Assembly: GCA_021151605.1 (NCBI GenBank)
Contig: JAGKWZ010000270.1
Span: 1-7,937 of the forward strand
From: Verrucomicrobiaceae bacterium
GTDB taxonomy: Bacteria > Verrucomicrobiota > Verrucomicrobiia > Verrucomicrobiales > Verrucomicrobiaceae
Length of the DNA: 7,937 nucleotides
Reading direction: 5' to 3'
Numbering within the stretch: the stretch's first letter is position 1; each line of letters opens with the position of its first letter. Position numbers and translations under genes: made by a program. Positions 1 through 6,932 of the stretch are shown here, piece after piece. The notes beneath the pieces are model-generated. The model was given only the letters and a program-made list of their open reading frames with translations. It was not told where the DNA came from and did not search any database.

Positions 1-31
1 ATTCCATAATGATTTACAGGCGGTTTTCTAT

Positions 32-37
32 TATAAT
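32..37 (+). promoter_or_regulatory. Candidate -10 box (TATAAT) upstream of the Ig-domain gene
   Basis: A perfect TATAAT lies in an AT-rich stretch 26 bases before the first ATG of the downstream gene. The best -35-like hexamer, TTTACA at 13-18, is only 13 bases away, which is too close for a normal sigma-70 promoter, so the -35 element is weak or absent. Transcription would start near base 44, leaving a leader of about 20 bases if ATG 64 is used and about 80 bases if ATG 124 is used. Confidence 0.35.
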
Positions 38-63
38 CATAAAATTATTGGCAACCCAACTCT

Positions 64-1566
64 ATGCACATTCGACACTCCTTTCGTCTTCTCCTGCGCC
101 TTTCCGGTACATCCAGGAAACTGATGACTTGTCTTTCATTCGGGATCGCCTGCCTTTGTGATCCAGTCATGCTCCAGGCGGCCTCCATTGCTCCCGTGCT
201 TTCACCATTTGAACCCGAAAGCAATGGTGTCGTCAGTGGCGAGGTCACCCACCAGCTAGAATACACTGGGACAGCGACGAGCTTCAGTGTCACCGGCCTG
301 CCCAGAGGCCTGACATTGAACACAAAAACAGGTCTGATTACCGGACGTCCCTTGGTCGCTGGTGAGTATACGATCGTTTTTGCTGCCTTTAATGGGACTG
401 CGAAAAGCGCTTCTTTGACGATTCCGTGGACGGTTGAGCCTCTGCCAGAAGGCACGGCAGGCAGCTACTATGCTCTTTTGGACCGTCATTCATGGTACAA
501 TGGCGGTTTCGGTGGCTCACTCCAGATCACCGTGACCTTGACGGGCACTTACTCGGGATACATCACCCGCGGCATTCATCGCACCCAGATCAGCGGCGTG
601 CTGGATACCGTGCCCGGCGGCACCCCGGCTCCTGCTGGCAGTTTCCTCGTTCCACGCAGGAGCCCCTACGATCCGCTGACGGTCAGCTTTTCCCTGCCAG
701 TGGGCGGATCAAGCATCACCGGCACACTGAATGAACCCGAGGGTGATGTGATCCAGCTTTCTGGCTACAAGGCCGCCTTTAGCAAAACCAGTCCAGCCAG
801 CGCCTATGTCGGGCAGTGGAATACGGCTCTCGAACTGCCTGCTGAACTCGTCGGAAACGACACCTATCCGCAAGGGGCGGGCTGGGCCATTCAGTCTGTC
901 AGCAGCACTGGCACTGTCGCCTGGATCAGCCGACTGGCGGATGGCACGGCCAATACCTTCAGCACAGCTCTCGGTGTGGATGGACAGACTGCGGTGCATC
1001 TCATGCTCTATAGCTATTCCGGCTCCGTGCAGGGCACTTTGTTTTTCGATAGCGAGGACGACGTCACCGAAGGCAGCCTTGGCTGGGTGAAAGGTGCCGT
1101 TTCCTCCCGAAGCTATAGCGCGGGTTTCCCACTGCATTTCCTCAACGCCAATGGAGGCCTTTATACCCCACCCGCCTCAAATGAGATGATTTTTGGCATC
1201 CCTGCCGGGACGAACAATGCGCGTTTAATCTTCTCTGAGGGCGGACTCTCCTCCGATTTCGTCCAGATCTTCTCCATTGGAGCGCGAAACGTCATCAGCA
1301 TTCCCAGCGCTGGTTCAGCAGGCAATCCCTACAAAATCGCACTCAGCGCGAATTTTAGGACCGGAATCGTCTCTGGCAGTGGCACGGCTCTGGACTTCAT
1401 CCTCAATGAGCCCCAGAATTCTCGTCCTGGCACCTTTTCCAGCCTGCTCATTCCTGGTCGGGAACAGTCGGTGGGACACTTCCTCCTGCCGACCAGCACA
1501 AGCCGGACGGCCCCGATCCTTTCTGGCAAACTGATTGGTGAAGAAAACACGATCGAGATCAACTGA
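64..1566 (+). CDS. Secreted putative-Ig domain protein with verrucomicrobial-type beta-rich C-terminal modules
   Basis: 500 aa, probably exported. Residues 1-40 look like a signal peptide: basic residues (R4, R9, R12, R18, K19), a hydrophobic stretch around 21-32, and a candidate cleavage after the A-A at 39-40. Residues ~48-126 form a cadherin-like putative Ig (He_PIG-type) domain with the hallmark GLPRGLTLN...TGLITGRP at 78-96 and a closing W122. The rest (~130-500) is Gly/Ser/Thr-rich, beta-strand-like and seems modular: GSYYALL at 133-139, YVGQW near 248-252, and a last module at ~415-475 with FRTGIVSGSG...GTFSSLLIPG...GHFLLP. I associate this last pattern with large surface proteins of Verrucomicrobiota. 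There is no visible enzyme motif, lipobox, LPxTG, PEP-CTERM or autotransporter barrel, so a secreted or surface binding role is only inferred. Start: ATG 64 is the first start after an in-frame stop at 40-42 but has no Shine-Dalgarno. ATG 124 has AGGA at 115-118 and would give a shorter signal peptide. Confidence 0.85.
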   Translation: MHIRHSFRLLLRLSGTSRKLMTCLSFGIACLCDPVMLQAASIAPVLSPFEPESNGVVSGEVTHQLEYTGTATSFSVTGLPRGLTLNTKTGLITGRPLVAGEYTIVFAAFNGTAKSASLTIPWTVEPLPEGTAGSYYALLDRHSWYNGGFGGSLQITVTLTGTYSGYITRGIHRTQISGVLDTVPGGTPAPAGSFLVPRRSPYDPLTVSFSLPVGGSSITGTLNEPEGDVIQLSGYKAAFSKTSPASAYVGQWNTALELPAELVGNDTYPQGAGWAIQSVSSTGTVAWISRLADGTANTFSTALGVDGQTAVHLMLYSYSGSVQGTLFFDSEDDVTEGSLGWVKGAVSSRSYSAGFPLHFLNANGGLYTPPASNEMIFGIPAGTNNARLIFSEGGLSSDFVQIFSIGARNVISIPSAGSAGNPYKIALSANFRTGIVSGSGTALDFILNEPQNSRPGTFSSLLIPGREQSVGHFLLPTSTSRTAPILSGKLIGEENTIEIN

Positions 1567-1584
1567 AGCACTCGCACTTCAGCA

Positions 1585-2619
1585 TCACACACGCTCCAGC
1601 TTGATCGGGTAGGTATTGCCTGAGGCAAACTGGGCCACGTAGAGACTGCTGTCCTCATCCACGATCAAGTCATGCGGGTGGGTGAAGACCTTCTCCTGAT
1701 GCTTCATGGGCTGAAGCTTCCCAGTCTCATCATAGGTCGGTGATGTTCCTGCTATGTTCGACATCACCCGCAGGTCAGCATCGAGCACGGAGACAAAGCC
1801 GCGTGAGTTCCGGTCTTTCGGCCAATTGTCCGCCAGATGCGCTACAAAGTAGTGTGATCCATGTGCGCGAATCTGGCGCGGATTCCCGCCGGGGAGGTCC
1901 ACCTGAGCCAGCTTTTTCCCATCAAGGGATAGGCGCAGAAGGTGCTGCTGATCACTCATCGCGATGAGCAATGACGGCGACGCGGGATCGCTCTCATCCA
2001 CCATTCCGCCATGCGGCCCCCAGTGGACGATGCCGCCCTCCTGCCCGCCGAAGATCTTCACCAGCTTTCCCGCCGCGTCATAGTGCGTGATGTAGTCCCG
2101 CCCGTAGCCATCCAGGACGAAGAAGTCTCCATTGCCCAAGTGCAGCGTCCATGAAGGCTTGTATTGCTCCGCCTTTTCATATTTCCCCGTCTGCTCCGGC
2201 CAGTTCCACTCCTGGAGCACCTCGCCATCCAGCGTCGTCTTCACGACTCGATGGGTTTGCAGGCAGGTGATGAAAAGCACCTCGCGCGTCCCTTCGGTCA
2301 CGATGGACAAACCATGCGCACCTGGAAACTGGGTGCCCCATTTCTTCACCAGCTTGCCCTGGCGATCATAGATGATCACATTGTTCGCCACGTGATCCGT
2401 TAGCAGGATGAGGTGCCCCTCGCGGTCGGGCACCATGCCATGGCAGTTCTTCACCGGCGTCTTCGCATCCAGCACGCCCCAGCCTGGCACGACCCTGTAG
2501 CGATATTCCCCCTGGCCGAGCACCGCCGGAGCTTGAGCTTTGACGTGTGGAAAGCCTGAAATCATACCAGCAGAGGCGGCTTGCAGAAAACGACGACGAG
2601 TTGGAGCAGCAGAGATCAT
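1585..2619 (-). CDS. Tat-exported six-bladed beta-propeller (NHL/PAL-like) protein
   Basis: 344 aa from the ATG at 2619; a TTG two codons upstream (2625) would add two residues. Neither start has a clear ribosome site. The N-terminus is a textbook twin-arginine signal: T7-R8-R9-R10-F11-L12-Q13, a hydrophobic stretch, then A28-Q29-A30 as the likely cleavage site, so the protein is exported folded, often a sign of a bound cofactor or metal. The mature part is a run of NHL-like blades, for example NNVIIYDRQGKLVKKWG (79-95), FFVLDGYGRDYITHYDAAGK (166-185) and THPHDLIVDEDSSLYVAQ (313-330). Blades carry a recurrent histidine: H60, H102, H160, H203, H253, H316. Compared from memory with mammalian PAL, H102 (AHGLSI), H203 (GPHG) and H316 (HPHD) match the three zinc-ligand histidines and Y172 (DGY) matches the active-site tyrosine, but the catalytic arginines are not apparent. 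Whether it is a lyase or only a fold relative is open. It is convergent with the Ig gene (18-bp gap) and divergent from the 4-epimerase. Confidence 0.88.
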   Translation of the reverse strand: MISAAPTRRRFLQAASAGMISGFPHVKAQAPAVLGQGEYRYRVVPGWGVLDAKTPVKNCHGMVPDREGHLILLTDHVANNVIIYDRQGKLVKKWGTQFPGAHGLSIVTEGTREVLFITCLQTHRVVKTTLDGEVLQEWNWPEQTGKYEKAEQYKPSWTLHLGNGDFFVLDGYGRDYITHYDAAGKLVKIFGGQEGGIVHWGPHGGMVDESDPASPSLLIAMSDQQHLLRLSLDGKKLAQVDLPGGNPRQIRAHGSHYFVAHLADNWPKDRNSRGFVSVLDADLRVMSNIAGTSPTYDETGKLQPMKHQEKVFTHPHDLIVDEDSSLYVAQFASGNTYPIKLERV

Positions 2620-2717
2620 GGTCAAGAAAACGCACAGCCCACCGCTGTCTCACAACTGCGATGAACATTCACCCATCAGTTGCCAGCTCTAACCTTCTGC
2701 GGATGATGCGGACTCTC

Positions 2718-3680
2718 ATGCCCAACTATTCTCATTTAGAAATCAAAGCCCTTGTCACTGGCGGTGCCGGATTCATCGGAGGGCACATCGCCCAGGCGCT
2801 TGCCGCTCGCGGAGCCCGCGTCGTCATTCTCGATGACCTCAGTACGGGTGACCTCAAAAACCTGGCCTGGGCCAACGGCAATCCCGACATCGAATTCGTC
2901 CAGGGTAACGTCACGGACACCGCCCTCGTGCAGAAGCTCGTCCCCGGTTGTGACTGGGTCTTCCACGAAGCCGCCATCGCCTCCGTGCCACAGTCCGTGG
3001 CCCAGCCTATCGAGAGCAATCAGGTGAATCTCGAAGCCTCTCTTGCCCTCCTTGTCGCCGCTCGTGATGCGAAGGTGAAGCGCTTCATGTTCGCCTCCTC
3101 CGCTGCTATTTATGGCGATACCGAGGCCCCGCTGAAGCACGAGTCCGACCCAGTGCTTCCGCTGACTCCCTACGGCCTGCAAAAATACGCCAGCGAGCGT
3201 TATGGGCAGATGTTTCACCAGCTCTACGGCCTGGAGACAGTCGCCCTCCGTTACTTCAATGTCTTCGGCCCCCGCCAGAGTTTCAATTCCCCTTACTCTG
3301 GCGTCATCGCCCGCTTCTGCACCCTGCTCCTGCGCGGGGAAATCCCCACCATCTTTGGCGATGGCCTCCAGTCGCGCGACTTCGCCTACATCGACAACGT
3401 CGTCGCCGCCAACCTCCTTGCCGCCGAGCGTCCTGCTGAAAAGGTGGCCGGTCGCGTATTCAATATCGCCGGAGGCACTAGTGTCACGCTGCTGGACCTA
3501 ATTGCCGAGCTCAATCGCCTCACGGGTCAGAACATTGTCCCCAAACACGAGCCTGGACGCAGCGGCGATATCCGCCATTCTGCCGCCGACCTCACCGCCT
3601 CCTACTCCGACTTAGCCTACGAGCCGAAAGTTAGCTGGCAGGAAGGTCTAAAGCACACGCTCGACTTCTACCGGCAGTAA
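2718..3680 (+). CDS. NAD-dependent nucleotide-sugar 4-epimerase (extended SDR; UDP-GlcNAc/UDP-Glc 4-epimerase type)
   Basis: 320 aa from ATG 2718, full length for the family. It should interconvert UDP-sugars at C4 through a 4-keto intermediate with bound NAD, in the cytoplasm, supplying galacto-configured sugars for surface polysaccharide. Visible motifs: GGAGFIG at 15-21 (NAD-binding Rossmann loop), acidic D39-D40 after the second strand, catalytic S128 in SSAAIYG (127-133), Y152-x3-K156, RYFNVFGPRQ at 168-177, and GDGLQSRDFAYIDNVVAANL at 204-223, a stretch typical of WbpP/TviC-like epimerases. S288 in GDIRHSAAD aligns with the substrate-gate residue (Tyr299 in E. coli GalE, Ser306 in WbpP), which favours acceptance of N-acetylated substrates. 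Other in-frame starts exist at 2661, 2703 and 2706; 2718 was chosen because the dinucleotide fold usually begins within about 10 residues and a weak GGA lies 5 bases upstream. The frame is open back to 2547, but that would overlap the divergent Tat gene. Other extended SDRs (such as UDP-glucuronate 4-epimerases) are less likely. Confidence 0.9.
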   Translation: MPNYSHLEIKALVTGGAGFIGGHIAQALAARGARVVILDDLSTGDLKNLAWANGNPDIEFVQGNVTDTALVQKLVPGCDWVFHEAAIASVPQSVAQPIESNQVNLEASLALLVAARDAKVKRFMFASSAAIYGDTEAPLKHESDPVLPLTPYGLQKYASERYGQMFHQLYGLETVALRYFNVFGPRQSFNSPYSGVIARFCTLLLRGEIPTIFGDGLQSRDFAYIDNVVAANLLAAERPAEKVAGRVFNIAGGTSVTLLDLIAELNRLTGQNIVPKHEPGRSGDIRHSAADLTASYSDLAYEPKVSWQEGLKHTLDFYRQ

Positions 3681-3691
3681 TCAGAAGCTGG

Positions 3692-4192
3692 TCAGTCGAT
3701 CTTCACTTCCTTACCCACGGCGGACTCATAGATCTGGTGCAGCTTAAAGGTCTGCTGTGCGGCGATCTTCTGGCCAAACTGCGCGGACAAGTACATCCCC
3801 ACCGCCAGCGCCACCATCACCGCGAAGATCCACAGCCCCCACGGAGTCATGCCCAGCACCCACTGGCAGCCCCCCAGAATTCCCGAAAATAGGCCCAGCG
3901 AGCCCACGATCAGATAGCCGTAGAAAAACGAGGCCCACATGTTCGCATTCGGGCCATAGGTCCCATTCACCCGGGTGCTGGCCACACCCTCAGCATCAAG
4001 ACTCAAATTCAATCTGGGCGACCAGTAGTGCCGATCCTCCTCAGGGATGCGCAGGCAGACAAATCCAGGAAAGCTCTTCACTTCGCAGCGCGCCGCATCC
4101 CGCTCTACCTGCCCCACGATTTTCTCCCTCGCTGCCTCGACGTCGAGATTCAGCACATGAGTAAAACGGGGACGGAGACGGAAGCTGCTCAT
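3692..4192 (-). CDS. Conserved hypothetical protein with two transmembrane helices
   Basis: 166 aa. Residues 1-~82 are soluble and mixed alpha/beta, with RLRPRFTHVLNLDVEAAREK at 5-24, a Cys-containing strand EVKSFPGFVCLRIP (37-50) and the stretch HYWSPRLNLSL (55-65). A GTYGPNANMW motif (78-87) leads into helix 1 (~86-108) and helix 2 (~114-136). The C-terminal ~30 residues are polar and amphipathic (QKIAAQQTFKLHQIYESAVG). I recall similar proteins as uncharacterised in Verrucomicrobiota and other bacteria, but cannot assign a function. Start ATG 4192 is fixed: TAG lies two codons upstream in frame, and a GGTAGG sequence about 9 bases upstream may serve as ribosome site. It lies 60 bp downstream of the AGE-family epimerase on the same strand, so co-transcription is plausible, and its stop is 11 bp from the convergent 4-epimerase stop. 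An inner-membrane location is inferred from the helices. Confidence 0.8.
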   Translation of the reverse strand: MSSFRLRPRFTHVLNLDVEAAREKIVGQVERDAARCEVKSFPGFVCLRIPEEDRHYWSPRLNLSLDAEGVASTRVNGTYGPNANMWASFFYGYLIVGSLGLFSGILGGCQWVLGMTPWGLWIFAVMVALAVGMYLSAQFGQKIAAQQTFKLHQIYESAVGKEVKID

Positions 4193-4252
4193 GCGCTACA
4201 GCCTACCCAGAAAGCCGGATTTCTGTCAATCCTCTCGAAAGCACCCGCTCAA

Positions 4253-5443
4253 TCACCCTAGCAATCCGGCCGCATACCATAGCGCCCTCGGCAGATGGAA
4301 GGGGCCCTTGAAGAGGCTGCCCTTCGCCATTTGGGAGGGACTCCCATCCCGGTGCAGCCAGCCAAACCACTCCCCATGCTCGGGATCAGGGAAGTGCTGG
4401 AAGCTCCAGTCATGCACGGCCGCGTGCATCTCTGCATACTTCTCCTCATGCGTGATTTCATAAGCCAGGGCCGTGGCGATGATCCCCTCGCAGTGAGGCC
4501 ACCAGAACTTCATGTCCTGCCAGTATTCCAGCACAGGCTTGTCATGCAGGTCACGGAAGTACAGCAGCCCACCACGCACCGCATCCCAACCGCGAGCCCA
4601 CATTGCATCCAGGATCTTCAACCCGAGCTGGATGTAGCTCTTTTCCCCACGCAGCCGACCCTCGTGGAGGATAAACCACGCGCACTCGATGGCGTGCCCG
4701 GGGTTCAGCAGTCGTCCATCGGAGTGATTGATGATGCTCCCATCCGGAGCCACCGTCTCCATCAGCACATTGAGATCTGGCTTCCAAAACAGCCGCTCAA
4801 TATCGAAGATGAAGCGATCCACCCACTCCGTCATCGAGCGGCCAATCAGCTCCACATGCCCTAAATTTACCCGCAGTTCCTGCGCCGTCACAATGCCGAT
4901 CATGAGCGGTGCCAGCCCGATCATGGGGCGAGTCTCTGCACTCACCTTGGGCGTCATCATTCCAGGCTCAAAGGAATGCTTCAGGTAGGTGGTGTAGTCG
5001 CGCAGAGCAGCCTCTCGATAGCGCTGATCTCCCGTCGCCTTCGCATAGGCAGCGTGGGCGATGGAGGCAAAGGCCTCGCTGTAAACATAGCGCCTCATCC
5101 GAAGCGGCCTGCCCTCCCGGGTCACCGTAAAGAAAAGCTTCCCATCCGTGGCGTAGCCATGTTTGTCCAGGAAGTCGATGCATGATCCAGCCGCCTTCAG
5201 ATACTCGGGGTTCTTTTCCACGGTATTGAAAAGCGTGGCAAACATCCAGCCTGCCCGGCCTTGGAACCAGATGCTCTTATCTGAGTCGATCATGCCGCCA
5301 TCACGATCCAGCGCTGTGAGAATGCCATCGTGGTCCCGGTCGATCCCATGCCGAAGCCAGAACGGCATGATATCCTCCAACAAAGTGCGGCGATACAACA
5401 TGCGCAAATCGGCACGGCTTATGGGATCTGTCAGGTAACTCAT
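4253..5443 (-). CDS. N-acylglucosamine 2-epimerase (AGE / renin-binding-protein family)
   Basis: 396 aa, the usual full length for this (alpha/alpha)6-barrel family. The expected reaction is cytoplasmic interconversion of N-acetylglucosamine and N-acetylmannosamine by proton abstraction at C2. The match to mammalian renin-binding protein/AGE is seen along the whole chain: IWFQGRAGWMF at 58-68 (R63 is the substrate arginine position), RYVYSEAF at 118-125, RLLNPGHAIECAWF at 244-257 (H250 catalytic, E253), MKFWWPHCEGIIA at 311-323 (H317, E319), DPEHGEWFGWL at 353-363 and KGPFHLPRALW at 379-389 (H383, second catalytic histidine, R386). Relatives with the same fold include cellobiose 2-epimerase and mannose isomerases; the WWPHCEG and GEWFGWL blocks favour the AGE branch. 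No sialic acid, NagA/NagB or ManNAc kinase gene is visible nearby, so the pathway is not shown. Start ATG 5443 is the first start codon after an in-frame TGA and has no clear Shine-Dalgarno. The 151-bp gap to the upstream CLC gene could hold its promoter, though I found no convincing -35/-10 pair. Confidence 0.9.
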   Translation of the reverse strand: MSYLTDPISRADLRMLYRRTLLEDIMPFWLRHGIDRDHDGILTALDRDGGMIDSDKSIWFQGRAGWMFATLFNTVEKNPEYLKAAGSCIDFLDKHGYATDGKLFFTVTREGRPLRMRRYVYSEAFASIAHAAYAKATGDQRYREAALRDYTTYLKHSFEPGMMTPKVSAETRPMIGLAPLMIGIVTAQELRVNLGHVELIGRSMTEWVDRFIFDIERLFWKPDLNVLMETVAPDGSIINHSDGRLLNPGHAIECAWFILHEGRLRGEKSYIQLGLKILDAMWARGWDAVRGGLLYFRDLHDKPVLEYWQDMKFWWPHCEGIIATALAYEITHEEKYAEMHAAVHDWSFQHFPDPEHGEWFGWLHRDGSPSQMAKGSLFKGPFHLPRALWYAAGLLG

Positions 5444-5594
5444 GGAATCTGCGGCAAAGTAGCCATTTTCATGAAATCAGAAAGGCTACATCAGCACGTT
5501 CGCTCCACTGGTTTCTACCAAAGAGAATACTGCCTTTCAGCGGAAGCACGAAGCAGAGAGGGCGAGCATTTGCCACCTGCGACGAAGGCCAGGC

Positions 5595-6932
5595 TTATTG
5601 GATTGAATCCGTCTTTGTCGGTCCGACCGATTTGAGTTCTCGTAAAGTCTTCCCTGCAACGTGCTCACGCCCCATCTTTGAAATACCGATTCTCTGGGAA
5701 AGATAGATGCCTGTGTGGCCGCTGAATTGATAAGAGACAAAACATGCTACGGCGAAATAAACCGCATAGTGAGCGCCAAAGAGCTCGATACCCATGACCG
5801 TCGAGGCCAGCGGCGTATTCGCTGCACCCGCAAAGACGGCGATAAATCCTAGCGCTGCAAACAATGCCACGGGTTCATGCATCAGATGTCCAAGAGCATT
5901 CCCCATGGTGGACCCAATGAAGAACAGAGGAGTCACCTCCCCACCCTTGAATCCACTTGAGAGTGTAACCGCAGTAAAAATGGTCTTCCAAAGCCAGCTC
6001 AACGGCGTGGCTCCGCCTTCTTCAAATGAGGTGATTACGGATACATGCCCTCCTGGTGGAGGCTCGACTCCCAGCCCCAGGTAATCTCGAGTTCCCAGGA
6101 TATAAACTAGCGCGATCACAATCACAGCGCCGATGGCTGGACGCAATGGTGTATAAGGGACGAGCCTTGCAAAAACACGCTGTAGGGAATGAGTCGCCTC
6201 TGAAAAGAACCAACTGCCGAAACCAAAAGCTATCGCGGCCAGCACCACCTTCCCGAGAAGTAATGCTTCCAGTGGAGCATGTGATCCCCAGTTCGCTGCT
6301 ACATCCAAATGGTAATCCGTGTGGTGAATGCCCCATGCCGAACACGTCGCATCTCCCACTACACTTGCGATCAGCACGGGGATTACCGCATCATATTGCA
6401 CTCGTCCGATGACGAGGACTTCCATGGCAAAGATCGCCCCAGTCAGTGGAGTGCCAAATACTGCCCCAAAGCCAGCTGCCATGCCGCACATCAGGATGAG
6501 CCGGCGATTCTCTCGCCCCACGTTTAGCAGGCGCACCAGCATGTCCGCCAAACTTCCGCCCATCTGCACTGCCGTGCCTTCGCGTCCGGCCGATCCTCCA
6601 AGTAGATGTGTTAAAAGAGTGCCCAGCAGCACCAGCGGGCACATGATCGTCGGAACGCCTGCACTGGGCTGGTGAATTTCATCCAGCAGCAGGTTGTTTC
6701 CTCTATCTGATTCTTCGCCAAGGTGGTGATACAAGAAGCCCACAATCACCCCGCCAACCGGAAGCAGCCATAGCAGCCATGGGTATTGCCAGTGCAATTT
6801 CGTCACTTCATCCAGAGACCACAGGAAAAAAGCAGTCGCAGAACCCGCTAGTAGAGAAACTGGCACAGACAGCGCTGCCCAGTACAGAAGTCGCGTCACA
6901 TCAGTGGTCCATGAGGGAAAACTCAGAAACAT
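5595..6932 (-). CDS. CLC-family anion transporter, predicted fluoride/proton antiporter (CLC-F clade)
   Basis: 445 aa integral membrane protein with the many hydrophobic helices of a CLC transporter, starting near residue 12 and ending about 410, then a polar tail (~418-445); no CBS domains. The signature positions are those of the fluoride-selective clade rather than chloride channels. G78-N79-N80 stands where chloride CLCs have GSGIP, so the chloride-coordinating serine is missing. G116-R117-E118-G119-T120 replaces GREGP and keeps the gating glutamate. G330-G331-E332-V333-T334-P335 replaces GxFxP, with the extra glutamate and threonine known from CLC-F. Y401 in SYQFSGHTGIY is the likely central tyrosine. 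CLC-F proteins export fluoride using the proton gradient. Databases may label it simply voltage-gated chloride channel. Start ATG 6932 is the first start after an in-frame TAA; only a weak GGG precedes it. The 238-bp region upstream contains no fluoride (crcB) riboswitch that I can recognise. No gene is close enough to suggest a shared operon. Confidence 0.9.
   Translation of the reverse strand: MFLSFPSWTTDVTRLLYWAALSVPVSLLAGSATAFFLWSLDEVTKLHWQYPWLLWLLPVGGVIVGFLYHHLGEESDRGNNLLLDEIHQPSAGVPTIMCPLVLLGTLLTHLLGGSAGREGTAVQMGGSLADMLVRLLNVGRENRRLILMCGMAAGFGAVFGTPLTGAIFAMEVLVIGRVQYDAVIPVLIASVVGDATCSAWGIHHTDYHLDVAANWGSHAPLEALLLGKVVLAAIAFGFGSWFFSEATHSLQRVFARLVPYTPLRPAIGAVIVIALVYILGTRDYLGLGVEPPPGGHVSVITSFEEGGATPLSWLWKTIFTAVTLSSGFKGGEVTPLFFIGSTMGNALGHLMHEPVALFAALGFIAVFAGAANTPLASTVMGIELFGAHYAVYFAVACFVSYQFSGHTGIYLSQRIGISKMGREHVAGKTLRELKSVGPTKTDSIQ

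Noticed and set aside
709..1137. 142-aa open frame antisense to the Ig gene
   Set aside because: It lies wholly within a well-supported gene, has no domain or start signal, and looks like a shadow of the coding frame.
1563..1582. Hairpin CTGAAG...CTTCAG between the convergent Ig and propeller genes as a shared terminator
   Set aside because: The stem is only 6 bp with an 8-base loop and no T-tract on either side; it also overlaps the Ig stop codon. Too weak to call.
2547..2717. N-terminal extension of the 4-epimerase back to 2547
   Set aside because: It would overlap the start of the divergent Tat-propeller gene and put a long non-homologous tail before the Rossmann fold, which normally begins within about 10 residues of the start.
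4295..4864. 189-aa open frame on the plus strand inside the AGE gene
   Set aside because: It is antisense to a gene with strong family motifs over the same bases, and its translation has no recognisable features.
5330..5635. Plus-strand open frame spanning the AGE-CLC gap as a small gene
   Set aside because: It overlaps both flanking genes on the opposite strand, lacks a ribosome site, and its translation shows no domain; the 151-bp gap is better explained as ordinary intergenic DNA.
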